Assembly: GCA_034432935.1 (NCBI GenBank)
Contig: DAOUBD010000027.1
Coordinates: 1-20,908 of the forward strand
Reading direction: 5' to 3'
DNA length: 20,908 bases
Source of the DNA: DAOUAG01 sp034432935
GTDB lineage: Bacteria; Chloroflexota; Dehalococcoidia; SM23-28-2; RBG-16-64-32
Shown: positions 1 through 7,472 of the stretch, in pieces
Numbering within the stretch: position 1 is the first letter of the stretch
How the letters are laid out: each line of letters opens with the position of its first letter
The notes under the pieces: generated by a model
The model's database searches: none
Told to the model about the DNA's origin: nothing
What the model saw: only the letters and a program-made list of their open reading frames with translations
Position numbers and translations under genes: made by a program

Positions 1-2
1 CC

Positions 3-428
3 AGAGAAGAGAAGAAGGAACTGAGCGAAGCCGAAAAAGAATACAAGAGCAAACGCAAGATGATCCAGGAAAAGCTCATCAAGTTTGCCACGCGCATTCC
101 CATATTCATGTATCTCACCGATTACCGCGAACATACCCTCCGCGATGTCATCACCAAACTGGAGCCAGGGCTTTTCAAGCGCGTAACTGGCCTTAATGTT
201 GAAGATTTTGAGCTTCTGGTTAGCCTCAATGTGTTCAACAGCGTCCTCATGAACGATGCGGTGTATAAATTCAAGCGCTACGAAGATTCGAGCCTGGTTT
301 ACACCGGAGTGAACAAGCACCACGAAGAGTACGTCGGCTTGTACGACACCGCCCTGAGCCGCCAGGATTATGAGGCAACGTTCGTCAACGAGCCGGCGGA
401 GCCTTATGAGGCCAGTCGCAGAGGGTAA
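3..428 (+). CDS. C-terminal fragment of a large helicase/restriction-type protein (5' end outside window)
   Basis: The frame is open from base 3 to the TAA at 426-428, so this is the last 141 residues of a longer protein that begins left of the window. The visible part starts with a charged, probably coiled-coil stretch (REEKKELSEAEKEY...), then a compact domain with IPIFMYLTDYREHTLRDVI, EPGLFKRVTGL and NDAVYKFKRYEDSS. From memory, this resembles the extreme C-terminus of large DEAD/DEAH-box helicase proteins linked to restriction systems. No catalytic motif lies in the window, so that name is tentative. Codon use is markedly less GC-rich than in every following gene, which suggests horizontal acquisition. 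The next gene starts 65 bases downstream on the same strand and looks functionally unrelated. The ATG at 60 is internal and not a likely start. Confidence 0.6.
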   Translation, partial: REEKKELSEAEKEYKSKRKMIQEKLIKFATRIPIFMYLTDYREHTLRDVITKLEPGLFKRVTGLNVEDFELLVSLNVFNSVLMNDAVYKFKRYEDSSLVYTGVNKHHEEYVGLYDTALSRQDYEATFVNEPAEPYEASRRG

Positions 429-493
429 AGGCGCAAACGCCCCCTTCTTGCGCTGGCCCTCGTTCCGTGCCATTCTCCCCTGGGAGCAGGCAC

Positions 494-1645
494 ATGTACG
501 ACCCCTACGGCTACACGGACGCCCACCTGGCCATCCGCCGCACCGTCCGCGAGTTCGCCCGCAAGGAGGTGGCCCCCGGCGCCGGGGAGAGAGACCGGGA
601 GTCGCGCTTCGACTACGAGCTATACCGCCGGCTCGGCGGCCTGGGCCTCCCCGGCATGCCCTTCCCGGAGGAGTTCGGGGGCAGCAACGCCGGCACCATC
701 GCCTTCTGTCTGGCGCTGGAGGAGTTGAGCCGCGCCGACATGTCCCTGGCCCTCACCCTGTGGGTGGGCATCCAGGGCGCCCTGTCCATGACCCGCGGCA
801 GCGAGGAGCAGATCGAGGCCTGGCGCAGCCGCTACATCGAGCCCACCATCCGCGGCGAGATGGTTGCGGCCGGGGCGATAACGGAGCCAGACGCCGGGTC
901 GGACACCGCTGCCATCAAGACGAGGGCCGTATTCGAGAACGGCGAATGGGTGGTTAACGGCAGCAAGATCTTCATCAGCAACGCCGGCCTGGAGAACTGC
1001 GCCTTCGCCATGGTCCTCTGCCGCACCGATGAAGGCTTCGGCATCATTATCGTCCCCACCGGCACGCCCGGCTACACCATGGGCCCGCCCCTGCGCAAGA
1101 TGGGGCTGCGGTCATCGGACACGCGAGAGCTGTCGTTCGATAACTGCCGGGTGCCGGCCCTCAACCTCTTGGGGGGCACGGGCAGCGGGCGCCAGGCCAT
1201 CGTCGCCGGCGGCTTCTATATCACCCGGCTGTACCTCGCCTCCAACGCCATCGGGCTGGCCAGCGAGTGCCTGGACCTGGCGCTGGCCCACGCCAAGAGC
1301 CGTGTGGCCTTCAAGCGCCCCATCATCCGGTTCCAGTACGTGCAGGGCATGCTCGTGGACATGGCGCTGGAGATCGAGCTGGGACGCCTCCTGCGGGACA
1401 AAGCGGCCCGCATGCACGACGCGGGCCAGCATTACGCCAAGGAGGCGGCCATGGCCAAGCTCTTCTGCACCGAGGCCGCCAAGAGGGCAGCCGACAGTGC
1501 GGTACAGGTCTTCGGGGGCCTCGGCTTCATGGACGACACGCCGGTGTCCCGCTACTACCGCGACATCCGCGCGGCCACCATCGCTGAAGGCACCAGCGAG
1601 ATCCAGAAGTACATCATCGCCCGGGAGATGGGCGCCTTCCTGTAG
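494..1645 (+). CDS. acyl-CoA dehydrogenase
   Basis: A 383-residue flavoprotein expected to oxidise an acyl-CoA thioester to the trans-2-enoyl-CoA and pass electrons to ETF, in fatty-acid or branched-chain amino-acid breakdown in the cytoplasm. The N-terminal helical domain (about 1-110) is followed by the flavin-contact signature GAITEPDAGSD, a middle beta domain with the IFISNA strand, and a C-terminal helical domain with QVFGGLGFMDDTPVSRYYRD and AEGTSEIQ. The Glu of AEGTSEIQ (residue 365) is in the usual catalytic-base position. Length is normal for the family. ATG 494 is preferred over GTG 467 because GGGAG (482-486) sits seven bases upstream. The substrate cannot be told from sequence. 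It converges with the permease gene, with nine bases between stops and no clear terminator hairpin. Confidence 0.93.
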   Translation: MYDPYGYTDAHLAIRRTVREFARKEVAPGAGERDRESRFDYELYRRLGGLGLPGMPFPEEFGGSNAGTIAFCLALEELSRADMSLALTLWVGIQGALSMTRGSEEQIEAWRSRYIEPTIRGEMVAAGAITEPDAGSDTAAIKTRAVFENGEWVVNGSKIFISNAGLENCAFAMVLCRTDEGFGIIIVPTGTPGYTMGPPLRKMGLRSSDTRELSFDNCRVPALNLLGGTGSGRQAIVAGGFYITRLYLASNAIGLASECLDLALAHAKSRVAFKRPIIRFQYVQGMLVDMALEIELGRLLRDKAARMHDAGQHYAKEAAMAKLFCTEAAKRAADSAVQVFGGLGFMDDTPVSRYYRDIRAATIAEGTSEIQKYIIAREMGAFL

Positions 1646-1654
1646 CATCCGCGG

Positions 1655-2479
1655 CTAGAGCCCGGCGATGCCTCTAAGCAAGAGGCGCACACCCAGGGCC
1701 ACGATGGCCAGGGCCAGGAGCATGAGCACGTTGCGGCCTCGGATCCGGTGGGATGCCCAGGCTCCTAACTGGGCTCCGGGCACGGCCCCGGCGCCCAGCG
1801 CCGCGGCCCGCAGGGCCTGGCCGCCGCCCAGGCTGCCGTCCAGCAGATGAACTACAGACCCGCCGCCTGCCATGAACGCCAGGATGAAGTGGGAGGTGGC
1901 GACGGCGTACTGCACCGGCACGTGCAGGAGGATGATCATCGCCGGCACATGCATGATCCCGCCGCCGATGCCGAAGAGGCTGGAGACGAAGCCGACGGCC
2001 ATGCTCAGGGCCACCCCCTGCCAGATACGGTAGGCGTAGACGTACATCCGGCCCTCGGGGTCTTGCAGCCGGCGAACCAGCACGCCGCGCCCCCTCAGGG
2101 GAGGCCGCACCGCACGCCAACGCCCCCATACGGTCGCCGCCGCCAGGCCGAGCAGCAGGGCCCCGAAAAGGGCGCTGAAGACCCGCTCCGGGACGAACCG
2201 GACAGCCAAGGCCCCAGCCACGACTCCCGGGGCCGAAGACGCCGCGAAGAGCGCCCCCGTCAGGTAGTCGACCCTCCGCTGCCTGGCGTAGGCGATGGAC
2301 CCCGAGGTGGCGTTGGCCCAGACAACGGCCAGGGAGACGGCAGTCACCTGCTGCGGGCCGTATCTGGGATAAAGGAGAAGCAGGAGGGGCACCAGCAAGA
2401 ACCCGCCGCCCGCACCGATGATGGTCCCGTAGGCCCCTACCAACAGGCCGAGGAACACCAGGCCGACGAACTCCCACAT
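1655..2479 (-). CDS. TauE/SafE family membrane permease (sulfite exporter type)
   Basis: A 274-residue integral membrane protein with about eight hydrophobic segments. It shows the family's internal duplication: a glycine-rich helix at the N-terminus (GTIIGAGGGFLLVPLLLL, then TAVSLAVVWANATSGS) and a second copy in the C-terminal half (VSSLFGIGGGIMHVPAMIILL, then YAVATSHFILAFMAGGGS). Family members export or import small anions such as sulfite, sulfoacetate or taurine-derived sulfonates; the substrate here is unknown. ATG 2479 has AGGA seven bases upstream. The gene lies 29 bases downstream of the polytopic protein gene on the same strand, so the two may be co-transcribed. No sulfur-metabolism genes are in the window to narrow its role. 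Confidence 0.88.
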   Translation of the reverse strand: MWEFVGLVFLGLLVGAYGTIIGAGGGFLLVPLLLLLYPRYGPQQVTAVSLAVVWANATSGSIAYARQRRVDYLTGALFAASSAPGVVAGALAVRFVPERVFSALFGALLLGLAAATVWGRWRAVRPPLRGRGVLVRRLQDPEGRMYVYAYRIWQGVALSMAVGFVSSLFGIGGGIMHVPAMIILLHVPVQYAVATSHFILAFMAGGGSVVHLLDGSLGGGQALRAAALGAGAVPGAQLGAWASHRIRGRNVLMLLALAIVALGVRLLLRGIAGL

Positions 2480-2508
2480 CGGCCTGTCCTACCCCGGCCC
2501 AGCGGCCC

Positions 2509-3810
2509 TCACAGGCCCGGCACCGTCCATTGATGTCCTAAGAGTTCCTCCAAGGGAGTATCGCCCGCATACAAGACACCCCAGAAGGACACGAAACAGC
2601 TCGCGGCGATAACCGCCCACTTCAGCCCTGACAGTTCGTGGCGCATCCCCGAGGCAGTGAGCACGGCGAGCATGGGGAAGAGGTCCATGCTGAAGCGGTA
2701 GCCGAACTGGGCCCACCCCGTTGTCCCGTGGAGCACCAGGGGGATCGCCGTTAGGCCCAGCGCCAGCGCCGCTGCCAGGGTGCGACGGTCCCACAACGCG
2801 TTAAACGCGTAGAGGAAGGCCGGCGTCGTGAAGAAGAGGGCCATGCCGTAGCTGGAGGGCCGGAAGTAAGGGAACTCGCCCTCGTTAAGCTCGGGCTGCT
2901 TATAGAAGATGGCCTCGATGTGGCGCGGGACGTAGCTTATGTCGAACCGCCCCTTGGCAAACCATGGCTGACCCGCATACTGAGGGTGGTCGTAGCCCTT
3001 ATCCAGGGGCGTGCCGTAGCGGGCGAAGTTGTACAGAAGATCCGCCCCCGCCATCATGGCCACCGCCGCGGCGAAGGCGGCGAGCTGCGCCTGAACGCGC
3101 CGGTCGCCCAGCATCGCGCGCCAGGGGCGCTGGTCCTTCTCGACGATGAGGTAGGCGAAGAAGGGCGAGGAGAGGAAGACCGGCAGGCGAGCCAACCCGG
3201 CAGCGCCTACCAGAAGACCCACAAGCCACGGCCGCCGCTGGCCAGTCGCTTCCACTAGCGCGCCCATGAGGAAGAAGACCGCCGAGACGTGGGCGAAGGT
3301 CCACAGGCTGCCATCGGTGGACGCCCACCAGAAGTTGGTCCCCAGCGCCAGCAGGAGCACCATGGCTCCGGAGAAACGGGGGCTCCAACCCATCTGCCGG
3401 GCGGCCACCCAGAAGAGGCCCATGGCCAGGGCCCCGAACAGCATAGACACGTAGGTCTGGTTCAGACCTGTGCCCCAGACAACCACGAAGGGCATAAGGA
3501 GCACTGCCGGGGCAGGCGGGTCGATGACGAAACCCTTGCATCCGGGCTCCTGCCCAGTACAGGCTTCGCCGTCCTTGTAGCGGGCTAGCTCCAGGTAGTC
3601 CCGCGGGTTGCGGATGTCCAAACGCCCATGCAGGAGGGCGTCGCTAAGAAGGACGTACTGGTTGAAGGGGTTGGACCCGGAGGTGGTGAGGAGATAGACG
3701 GCGAAGACGGCCACAGCGATGGCCAAAGCCTGGAGCCACCGGCTCCGCGCCTCCAGGTCTCCCGGAAGCCAACCCTCGCCCGGGCCGCCGGTCTCGCCCT
3801 CTTCCGACAT
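2509..3810 (-). CDS. polytopic membrane protein, GT-C glycosyltransferase-like
   Basis: A 433-residue protein with a short hydrophilic N-terminus (about 1-25) and roughly ten membrane-spanning stretches. The first external loop carries LLSDALLHGRLDIRNPRDY, with acidic residues in the place where GT-C enzymes such as the RgtA/ArnT/PMT-like families keep their catalytic Asp. A long soluble loop follows the central helices (NFARYGTPLDKGYDHPQYAG to FPYFRPSSYG). The layout suggests a lipid-linked sugar transferase for cell-envelope glycans, but no signature fixes the family, so an uncharacterised membrane protein is the safe alternative. The ATG at 3810 lies 11 bases after TATGCT, a possible -10 box. 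It is probably first in a unit with the TauE-like gene. Confidence 0.6.
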   Translation of the reverse strand: MSEEGETGGPGEGWLPGDLEARSRWLQALAIAVAVFAVYLLTTSGSNPFNQYVLLSDALLHGRLDIRNPRDYLELARYKDGEACTGQEPGCKGFVIDPPAPAVLLMPFVVVWGTGLNQTYVSMLFGALAMGLFWVAARQMGWSPRFSGAMVLLLALGTNFWWASTDGSLWTFAHVSAVFFLMGALVEATGQRRPWLVGLLVGAAGLARLPVFLSSPFFAYLIVEKDQRPWRAMLGDRRVQAQLAAFAAAVAMMAGADLLYNFARYGTPLDKGYDHPQYAGQPWFAKGRFDISYVPRHIEAIFYKQPELNEGEFPYFRPSSYGMALFFTTPAFLYAFNALWDRRTLAAALALGLTAIPLVLHGTTGWAQFGYRFSMDLFPMLAVLTASGMRHELSGLKWAVIAASCFVSFWGVLYAGDTPLEELLGHQWTVPGL

Positions 3811-3821
3811 CGCCTCTCATC

Positions 3822-3827
3822 AGCATA
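3822..3827 (-). promoter_or_regulatory. possible -10 box (TATGCT) of the GT-C-like gene
   Basis: On the minus strand TATGCT ends 11 bases before the ATG at 3810. This fits the pattern of -10 boxes close to start codons seen elsewhere in the window. No convincing -35 hexamer is visible. Confidence 0.35.
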
Positions 3828-3911
3828 CGGCAGCCACACCCCACGGTCGACCAGCGCTTGGCTGAAGACCGGGGGCTGGGTTTCCAGGTTTCTAGAAGGT
3901 GAAAGTGAACA

Positions 3912-4070
3912 GGCGGTAGGTGAACCCTCAGTTAAAAGCGGCTGAAAGGCACCCAAACCGCCTTGACGCCTCCTGTCTTCGTGCCTATGGTGGGGTTGAA
4001 AGCCTTGTTCACCGCCAGCCCATGGGGAGGGAAGGGCCAACGGAAAGGGCCTGTCGCAAGGAGGCTGGCA
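3912..4070 (+). promoter_or_regulatory. structured 5' leader of the subtilase gene, possible anti-Shine-Dalgarno switch
   Basis: This intergenic stretch folds by eye into three nested helices: GGCGGT 3912-3917 with ACCGCC 3957-3962, GGTG 3919-3922 with CACC 3950-3953, and TCAG 3928-3931 with CTGA 3942-3945. Directly after it, GCCTCCT at 3968-3974 is perfectly complementary to AGGAGGC at 4059-4065, which contains the Shine-Dalgarno of the next gene. A competing helix is also possible: GGTGAAC 3919-3925 with GTTCACC 4007-4013, which would break the first structure. This resembles a translational riboswitch or thermosensor, but I do not recognise a known class. No promoter was located with certainty. 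The 100 bases between 3811 and 3911 hold nothing else I can name. Confidence 0.35.
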
Positions 4071-4073
4071 GTG

Positions 4074-5942
4074 ATGAAGAGAATACCGGCCAGTCCAACC
4101 AGCCGGCCACCCGGCGAGGGCCAGGGAACGCCACCGTCAGGGGGCGACGCCATGGCTGGTGAGACTGACGCGAGAGCAGGCAGGCGCTGGCGCCGTTGGG
4201 CTATTCCGGTCCTAGCCATCGCCCTCCTCTTGGTGGCAGCCTCCGGCCACGCATCCCTGGCGACCCCAGACAACGTACACCCGGCCATCTACGATTGGGC
4301 CCGCAGCCACCCCGGGGATCCGGTGCCGGTGGTGGTTCGGGCCAAGGGTGACACAGCCGCCGCCGTTCACGTCATCGAATCCGCGGGCGGCCGCGCCGGG
4401 CGGCAGTTCAGCATCGTCTCGGCCGTTGAGGCAGAGCTGCCCGCCGCATCGATCGCCAGCGTCGCCGCTAGCCCGGCTGTAGCCTTCCTCAGCCTCGATG
4501 CGCCTGTGGAGTCCACGGACACCGTCAAGGTGGACACCAAGGCCCTCTCCACCACCTATCCCATCTCCGTCAACGCCAACGACCCCTGGTCCAAGGGCTA
4601 CACGGGCGCAGGCGTCACGGTGGCCGTCGTGGACACCGGCGTCTCTCCCAAGGACCGGGCCGACTTCATAGCCCCGGACGGCAGCACCCGCGTCGTGGCT
4701 GAGGTGGCCGTGAACCCAAGCGCCAGCGGGACCCGCGACGGCTTCGGCCACGGGACCCACGTCGCTGGCATCGTCGGCGGCTTCAAGCCGAAGGGCAAGT
4801 ACGTGGGCATCGCCCCAGAGGCCAGCTTCATCAACGTCAAGGTCGCCGACGACACCGGCCTCTCGACCATCGCTGACGCCATTGCTGGCCTCCAGTGGGT
4901 GTACGAGAACCAGGCCCAGTACAACATCCGCGTCGTCAACCTCTCGCTCCACTCCTCCGTGCCGGAGAGCTATCGCTCCAGCCCGCTGGACGCGGCCGTA
5001 GAAGCCCTGTGGTTCAAAGGCGTCTTCGTGGTGGTGGCCGCCGGTAACCTGGGTGGAGCGCCTGATGCTGTCTTCTACCCTCCGGCCAACGACCCCTTCG
5101 TCATGACGGTGGGAGCCATCGATGACAAAGCCACTACCAACTACGGGGACGACGTGCCAACTCCGTGGTCCAGCTACGGCACTACTCAAGACGGCTTCGC
5201 CAAACCGGAGCTCCTGACACCAGGCCGCTCCATCGTCTCTACCATTGACCCGGGCAGCTACCTATATGCCGCCTACCCCGCTAAGATCGTCGACACCAAT
5301 TACTTCAGCCTCAGCGGAACCTCGATGGCGGCGGGCGTGATGTCCGGCGTGGCGGCTCTCGTCCTGGAGCGCCACCCTGACTGGAAGCCTGGGGAGCTGA
5401 AGTGCAGCCTCGTCTCGACGTCAAGGGCCCTCGCCAAGCCCTACCAGACATGGAAGGTGCCCCGGGCCGGCGCGGCATCCAACCTTTCGGCCCCTGCCTG
5501 CAACTCCGATATCGGCATCGCCCCCAGCACAGCCTTGGCCCCCATGCTGAAGGCGGGCGTGGTAGCCTTCGTAGCCGGCAGCGCCGACCAAGCAGCCGCC
5601 GGCACCGCCATCGGGTTCGACGTGAATGCCATTGGCGGGTCGGGCACCGATCTGAACGACCTCGATTGGTCGGCCATCAAGTGGGACGCCATCACCTGGT
5701 CCGCCATTAAATGGGACGCCATCAAGTGGGACGCGATAAAGTGGGATGCCATCAAATGGGATGCCATCAAGTGGGACGCGGTCACGCCCGACGGCGTCAA
5801 CTTCAGCGCCATCACTTGGTCGGCGATCAAGTGGGACGCCATCACTTGGTCGGCCATTACCTGGTCTTCGATCAAGTGGGACGCCATCAAATGGGACGCC
5901 ATCAAATGGGATGCCATCAAGTGGGACATGGTGGCCGAGTAG
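4074..5942 (+). CDS. secreted S8 (subtilisin-like) serine peptidase with W-[DS]-A-I-[KT] pentapeptide tail
   Basis: A 622-residue extracellular subtilase. ATG 4074 (or GTG 4071) is chosen for the strong AAGGAGG at 4058-4064. ATG 4152, with AGGGGG seven bases upstream, is a real alternative that would put the signal peptide right at the N-terminus (RRWRRW followed by a hydrophobic run ending near GHASLA). An inhibitor-I9-like propeptide (PVPVVVRAKGD) precedes the catalytic domain. The triad is intact: Asp187 in VAVVDTGV, His226 in GFGHGTHVAG and Ser417 in SGTSMAAG, with Asn in the oxyanion segment AAGN. After an Ala/Gly-rich spacer the last 90 residues are 18 tandem pentads (residues 532-621). 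No sortase motif or terminal membrane helix is present, so the repeat tail may itself be the surface or substrate anchor. The HD-GYP gene follows after 36 bases and is likely in the same operon. Confidence 0.93.
   Translation: MKRIPASPTSRPPGEGQGTPPSGGDAMAGETDARAGRRWRRWAIPVLAIALLLVAASGHASLATPDNVHPAIYDWARSHPGDPVPVVVRAKGDTAAAVHVIESAGGRAGRQFSIVSAVEAELPAASIASVAASPAVAFLSLDAPVESTDTVKVDTKALSTTYPISVNANDPWSKGYTGAGVTVAVVDTGVSPKDRADFIAPDGSTRVVAEVAVNPSASGTRDGFGHGTHVAGIVGGFKPKGKYVGIAPEASFINVKVADDTGLSTIADAIAGLQWVYENQAQYNIRVVNLSLHSSVPESYRSSPLDAAVEALWFKGVFVVVAAGNLGGAPDAVFYPPANDPFVMTVGAIDDKATTNYGDDVPTPWSSYGTTQDGFAKPELLTPGRSIVSTIDPGSYLYAAYPAKIVDTNYFSLSGTSMAAGVMSGVAALVLERHPDWKPGELKCSLVSTSRALAKPYQTWKVPRAGAASNLSAPACNSDIGIAPSTALAPMLKAGVVAFVAGSADQAAAGTAIGFDVNAIGGSGTDLNDLDWSAIKWDAITWSAIKWDAIKWDAIKWDAIKWDAIKWDAVTPDGVNFSAITWSAIKWDAITWSAITWSSIKWDAIKWDAIKWDAIKWDMVAE
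5667..5936 (+). repeat. 18 tandem 15-base units encoding pentapeptides, consensus W-D-A-I-K
   Basis: The 270 bases encode 18 five-residue units without a break in phase. Sixteen begin with Trp (W-D-A-I-K, W-S-A-I-K, W-D-A-I-T, W-S-A-I-T, W-S-S-I-K). Units 9 and 10 are the variants PDGVN and FSAIT, and the last unit is WDMVA. Synonymous codons differ between copies (AAG/AAA for Lys, GAC/GAT for Asp, ATC/ATA/ATT for Ile, GCC/GCG for Ala). The protein pattern is therefore kept while the DNA drifts. Five-residue spacing with a buried Ile and regular Trp suggests a solenoid, but the order differs from classical A-(D/N)-L-x-x pentapeptide repeats. Confidence 0.95.
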
Positions 5943-5978
5943 CGGTGTCCAGCGGCGCAGGGGACTGAGAGGCGGGAG

Positions 5979-7472
5979 ATGAAGGGCGCAGTGGCAGGGT
6001 TCCGGGGGGCTTTCCGGCCCGCCTGCCGGCGCGGCGGCCAGGCGCCCTGCCTGGAGCTCTGGTGCCTGGTCACTCCCGTGGTGGTGGCTGGCGCCGCCCT
6101 CATCGCCTACGGGCTCCTCCGGCCGGACTTGGCGGAGTGGCAGGCGTTGCTGCTCCTCGCTGCGCTGGCAGCCCTGGCCGAGCGCTTCGACCTTAGCCTC
6201 TATGGCGACAGCCGCGTCTCTCTGGCCTTCGTCCCCATCTTCTCCTCCTTCCTCATCGCGGGGATGACGGGGCTAGCCATCGTGGTGCCAGCCGCCATGC
6301 TGGCCTCGGCGCCGGGACGCCCGCTGTACAAGACCGCCTACAACTGCGGCACCCTCATGCTGGCGGGCGCCGCCAGCTACGGCGCCTTCCGGGCCTTTGG
6401 CCGGGCCGCAGACCCGGGCCGCTGGCCCGAGGTGCTGGGCCCGGCGCTGGTGGCCGCCGGCCTCAACTTCGCCGTCAACAGCCTGCTGGTGGCCGCGGCT
6501 ATCGCCGCCTCTACCGGCAAAGGCATCCGCCAAGTCTGGGCTGAACACTTTACCTGGCTCTGGCCACACTACTTGGTCCTGGGCGGACTAGGTCTGGCCA
6601 TGGCCACGGCCCAGGCGGCCATGGGGCTGTGGGGCATCGCCGTCTTCCTCGCGCCGCCCGCTATGATGCGCCTGAGCCTCAAGCAGTACGTAGACAAAAC
6701 CACCAAGAGCGTGATGGAGCTGCGGGAGGCTCACCAAAGCCTGCAAGAGGCCCACGCCCAGGTGACCGAGGCGATGGAGCGTTTGGGTCAGGCCTACGAC
6801 GGCACCCTCCGCTCCCTGGTCGCCGCCCTGGATGCCCGGGACAAGGAGACGGCCGGCCACTCGGAGAGGGTGGCGGAGCTCACCATGGCCATCGCCGCGG
6901 AGATGGGCTTGGAGCCTGGCACCGAGGAATGGCGCCACGTCTCGTGGGCCGCCCTTCTGCACGACGTTGGCAAGATCGCTATCCGCGACGAGGTGCTGTG
7001 CAAGCCGGGTCCCTTGACGCCGGGCGAGTGGGAGGCGATGCGCCAGCACCCTGCCGCTGGGCACGACATCCTCTCCTCGGTGGACTTCCTGAGGCCAGCC
7101 AGCGAGATCGTCCTGAGCCACCACGAGCGTTTCGATGGCGCTGGTTACCCGCGGGGCCTGGCGGGCGAAGAGATCCCCCTGGGCGCCCGCATCTTCTCCA
7201 TCGCTGACTCCTTCGACGCCATGACCTCGGACCGGCCCTACCGGGCAGCCATGCCGCCCGAGGAGGCCTTGGCCGAGATCCTGCGCAACAGCGGCAGCCA
7301 GTTCGATCCGGCCTGCGTCCGCGCCTTCCTGCGCGTCTACCAGAGCCGTTACGTTGGGCACCAGGGCGGGAGCGCCAAGGCCGTGGCGCCCGCCTCTATC
7401 GGCGCCGGCGGGCTGAGCGAGTCCCTCAAGCGCGCCATCGCCGAGGCGGCTGGGCTGGAGGTAGAGGGATGA
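5979..7472 (+). CDS. membrane-bound HD-GYP domain protein, predicted c-di-GMP phosphodiesterase
   Basis: A 497-residue protein with about six or seven membrane segments in the first 235 residues, a short coiled linker (SVMELREAHQSLQEAHAQVTEAMERL) and a C-terminal HD-GYP domain. The metal and catalytic motifs are intact: ETAGHSERVA, LLHDVGK (His328, Asp329), HP, SHHERFDGAGYP (Gly389-Tyr390-Pro391), GARIFSIADSFDAMTSDRPYR. Family members hydrolyse cyclic di-GMP, and the membrane part is presumably a sensor. The start at 5979 has AGAGG six bases upstream. It lies 36 bases after the subtilase and overlaps the next gene by four bases (ATGA), so the three are probably one transcript. The N-terminal part is homologous to the next protein. 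Confidence 0.9.
   Translation: MKGAVAGFRGAFRPACRRGGQAPCLELWCLVTPVVVAGAALIAYGLLRPDLAEWQALLLLAALAALAERFDLSLYGDSRVSLAFVPIFSSFLIAGMTGLAIVVPAAMLASAPGRPLYKTAYNCGTLMLAGAASYGAFRAFGRAADPGRWPEVLGPALVAAGLNFAVNSLLVAAAIAASTGKGIRQVWAEHFTWLWPHYLVLGGLGLAMATAQAAMGLWGIAVFLAPPAMMRLSLKQYVDKTTKSVMELREAHQSLQEAHAQVTEAMERLGQAYDGTLRSLVAALDARDKETAGHSERVAELTMAIAAEMGLEPGTEEWRHVSWAALLHDVGKIAIRDEVLCKPGPLTPGEWEAMRQHPAAGHDILSSVDFLRPASEIVLSHHERFDGAGYPRGLAGEEIPLGARIFSIADSFDAMTSDRPYRAAMPPEEALAEILRNSGSQFDPACVRAFLRVYQSRYVGHQGGSAKAVAPASIGAGGLSESLKRAIAEAAGLEVEG

Noticed and set aside
3912..3980. Fluoride, c-di-GMP or cobalamin riboswitch
   Set aside because: Fragments such as ACCCAAACCGCC recall fluoride riboswitches, but the GGxGAUG core and correct spacing are missing. 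Consensus cores of the other classes are also not present.
4212..5189. Long minus-strand frame of 325 codons opposite the subtilase
   Set aside because: It is a GC-rich shadow frame. The plus strand has the full catalytic triad and a signal peptide.
5667..5936. CRISPR-like or satellite array
   Set aside because: Units are 15 bases, without spacers, and lie in frame in a coding sequence with synonymous variation, so this is a protein repeat.
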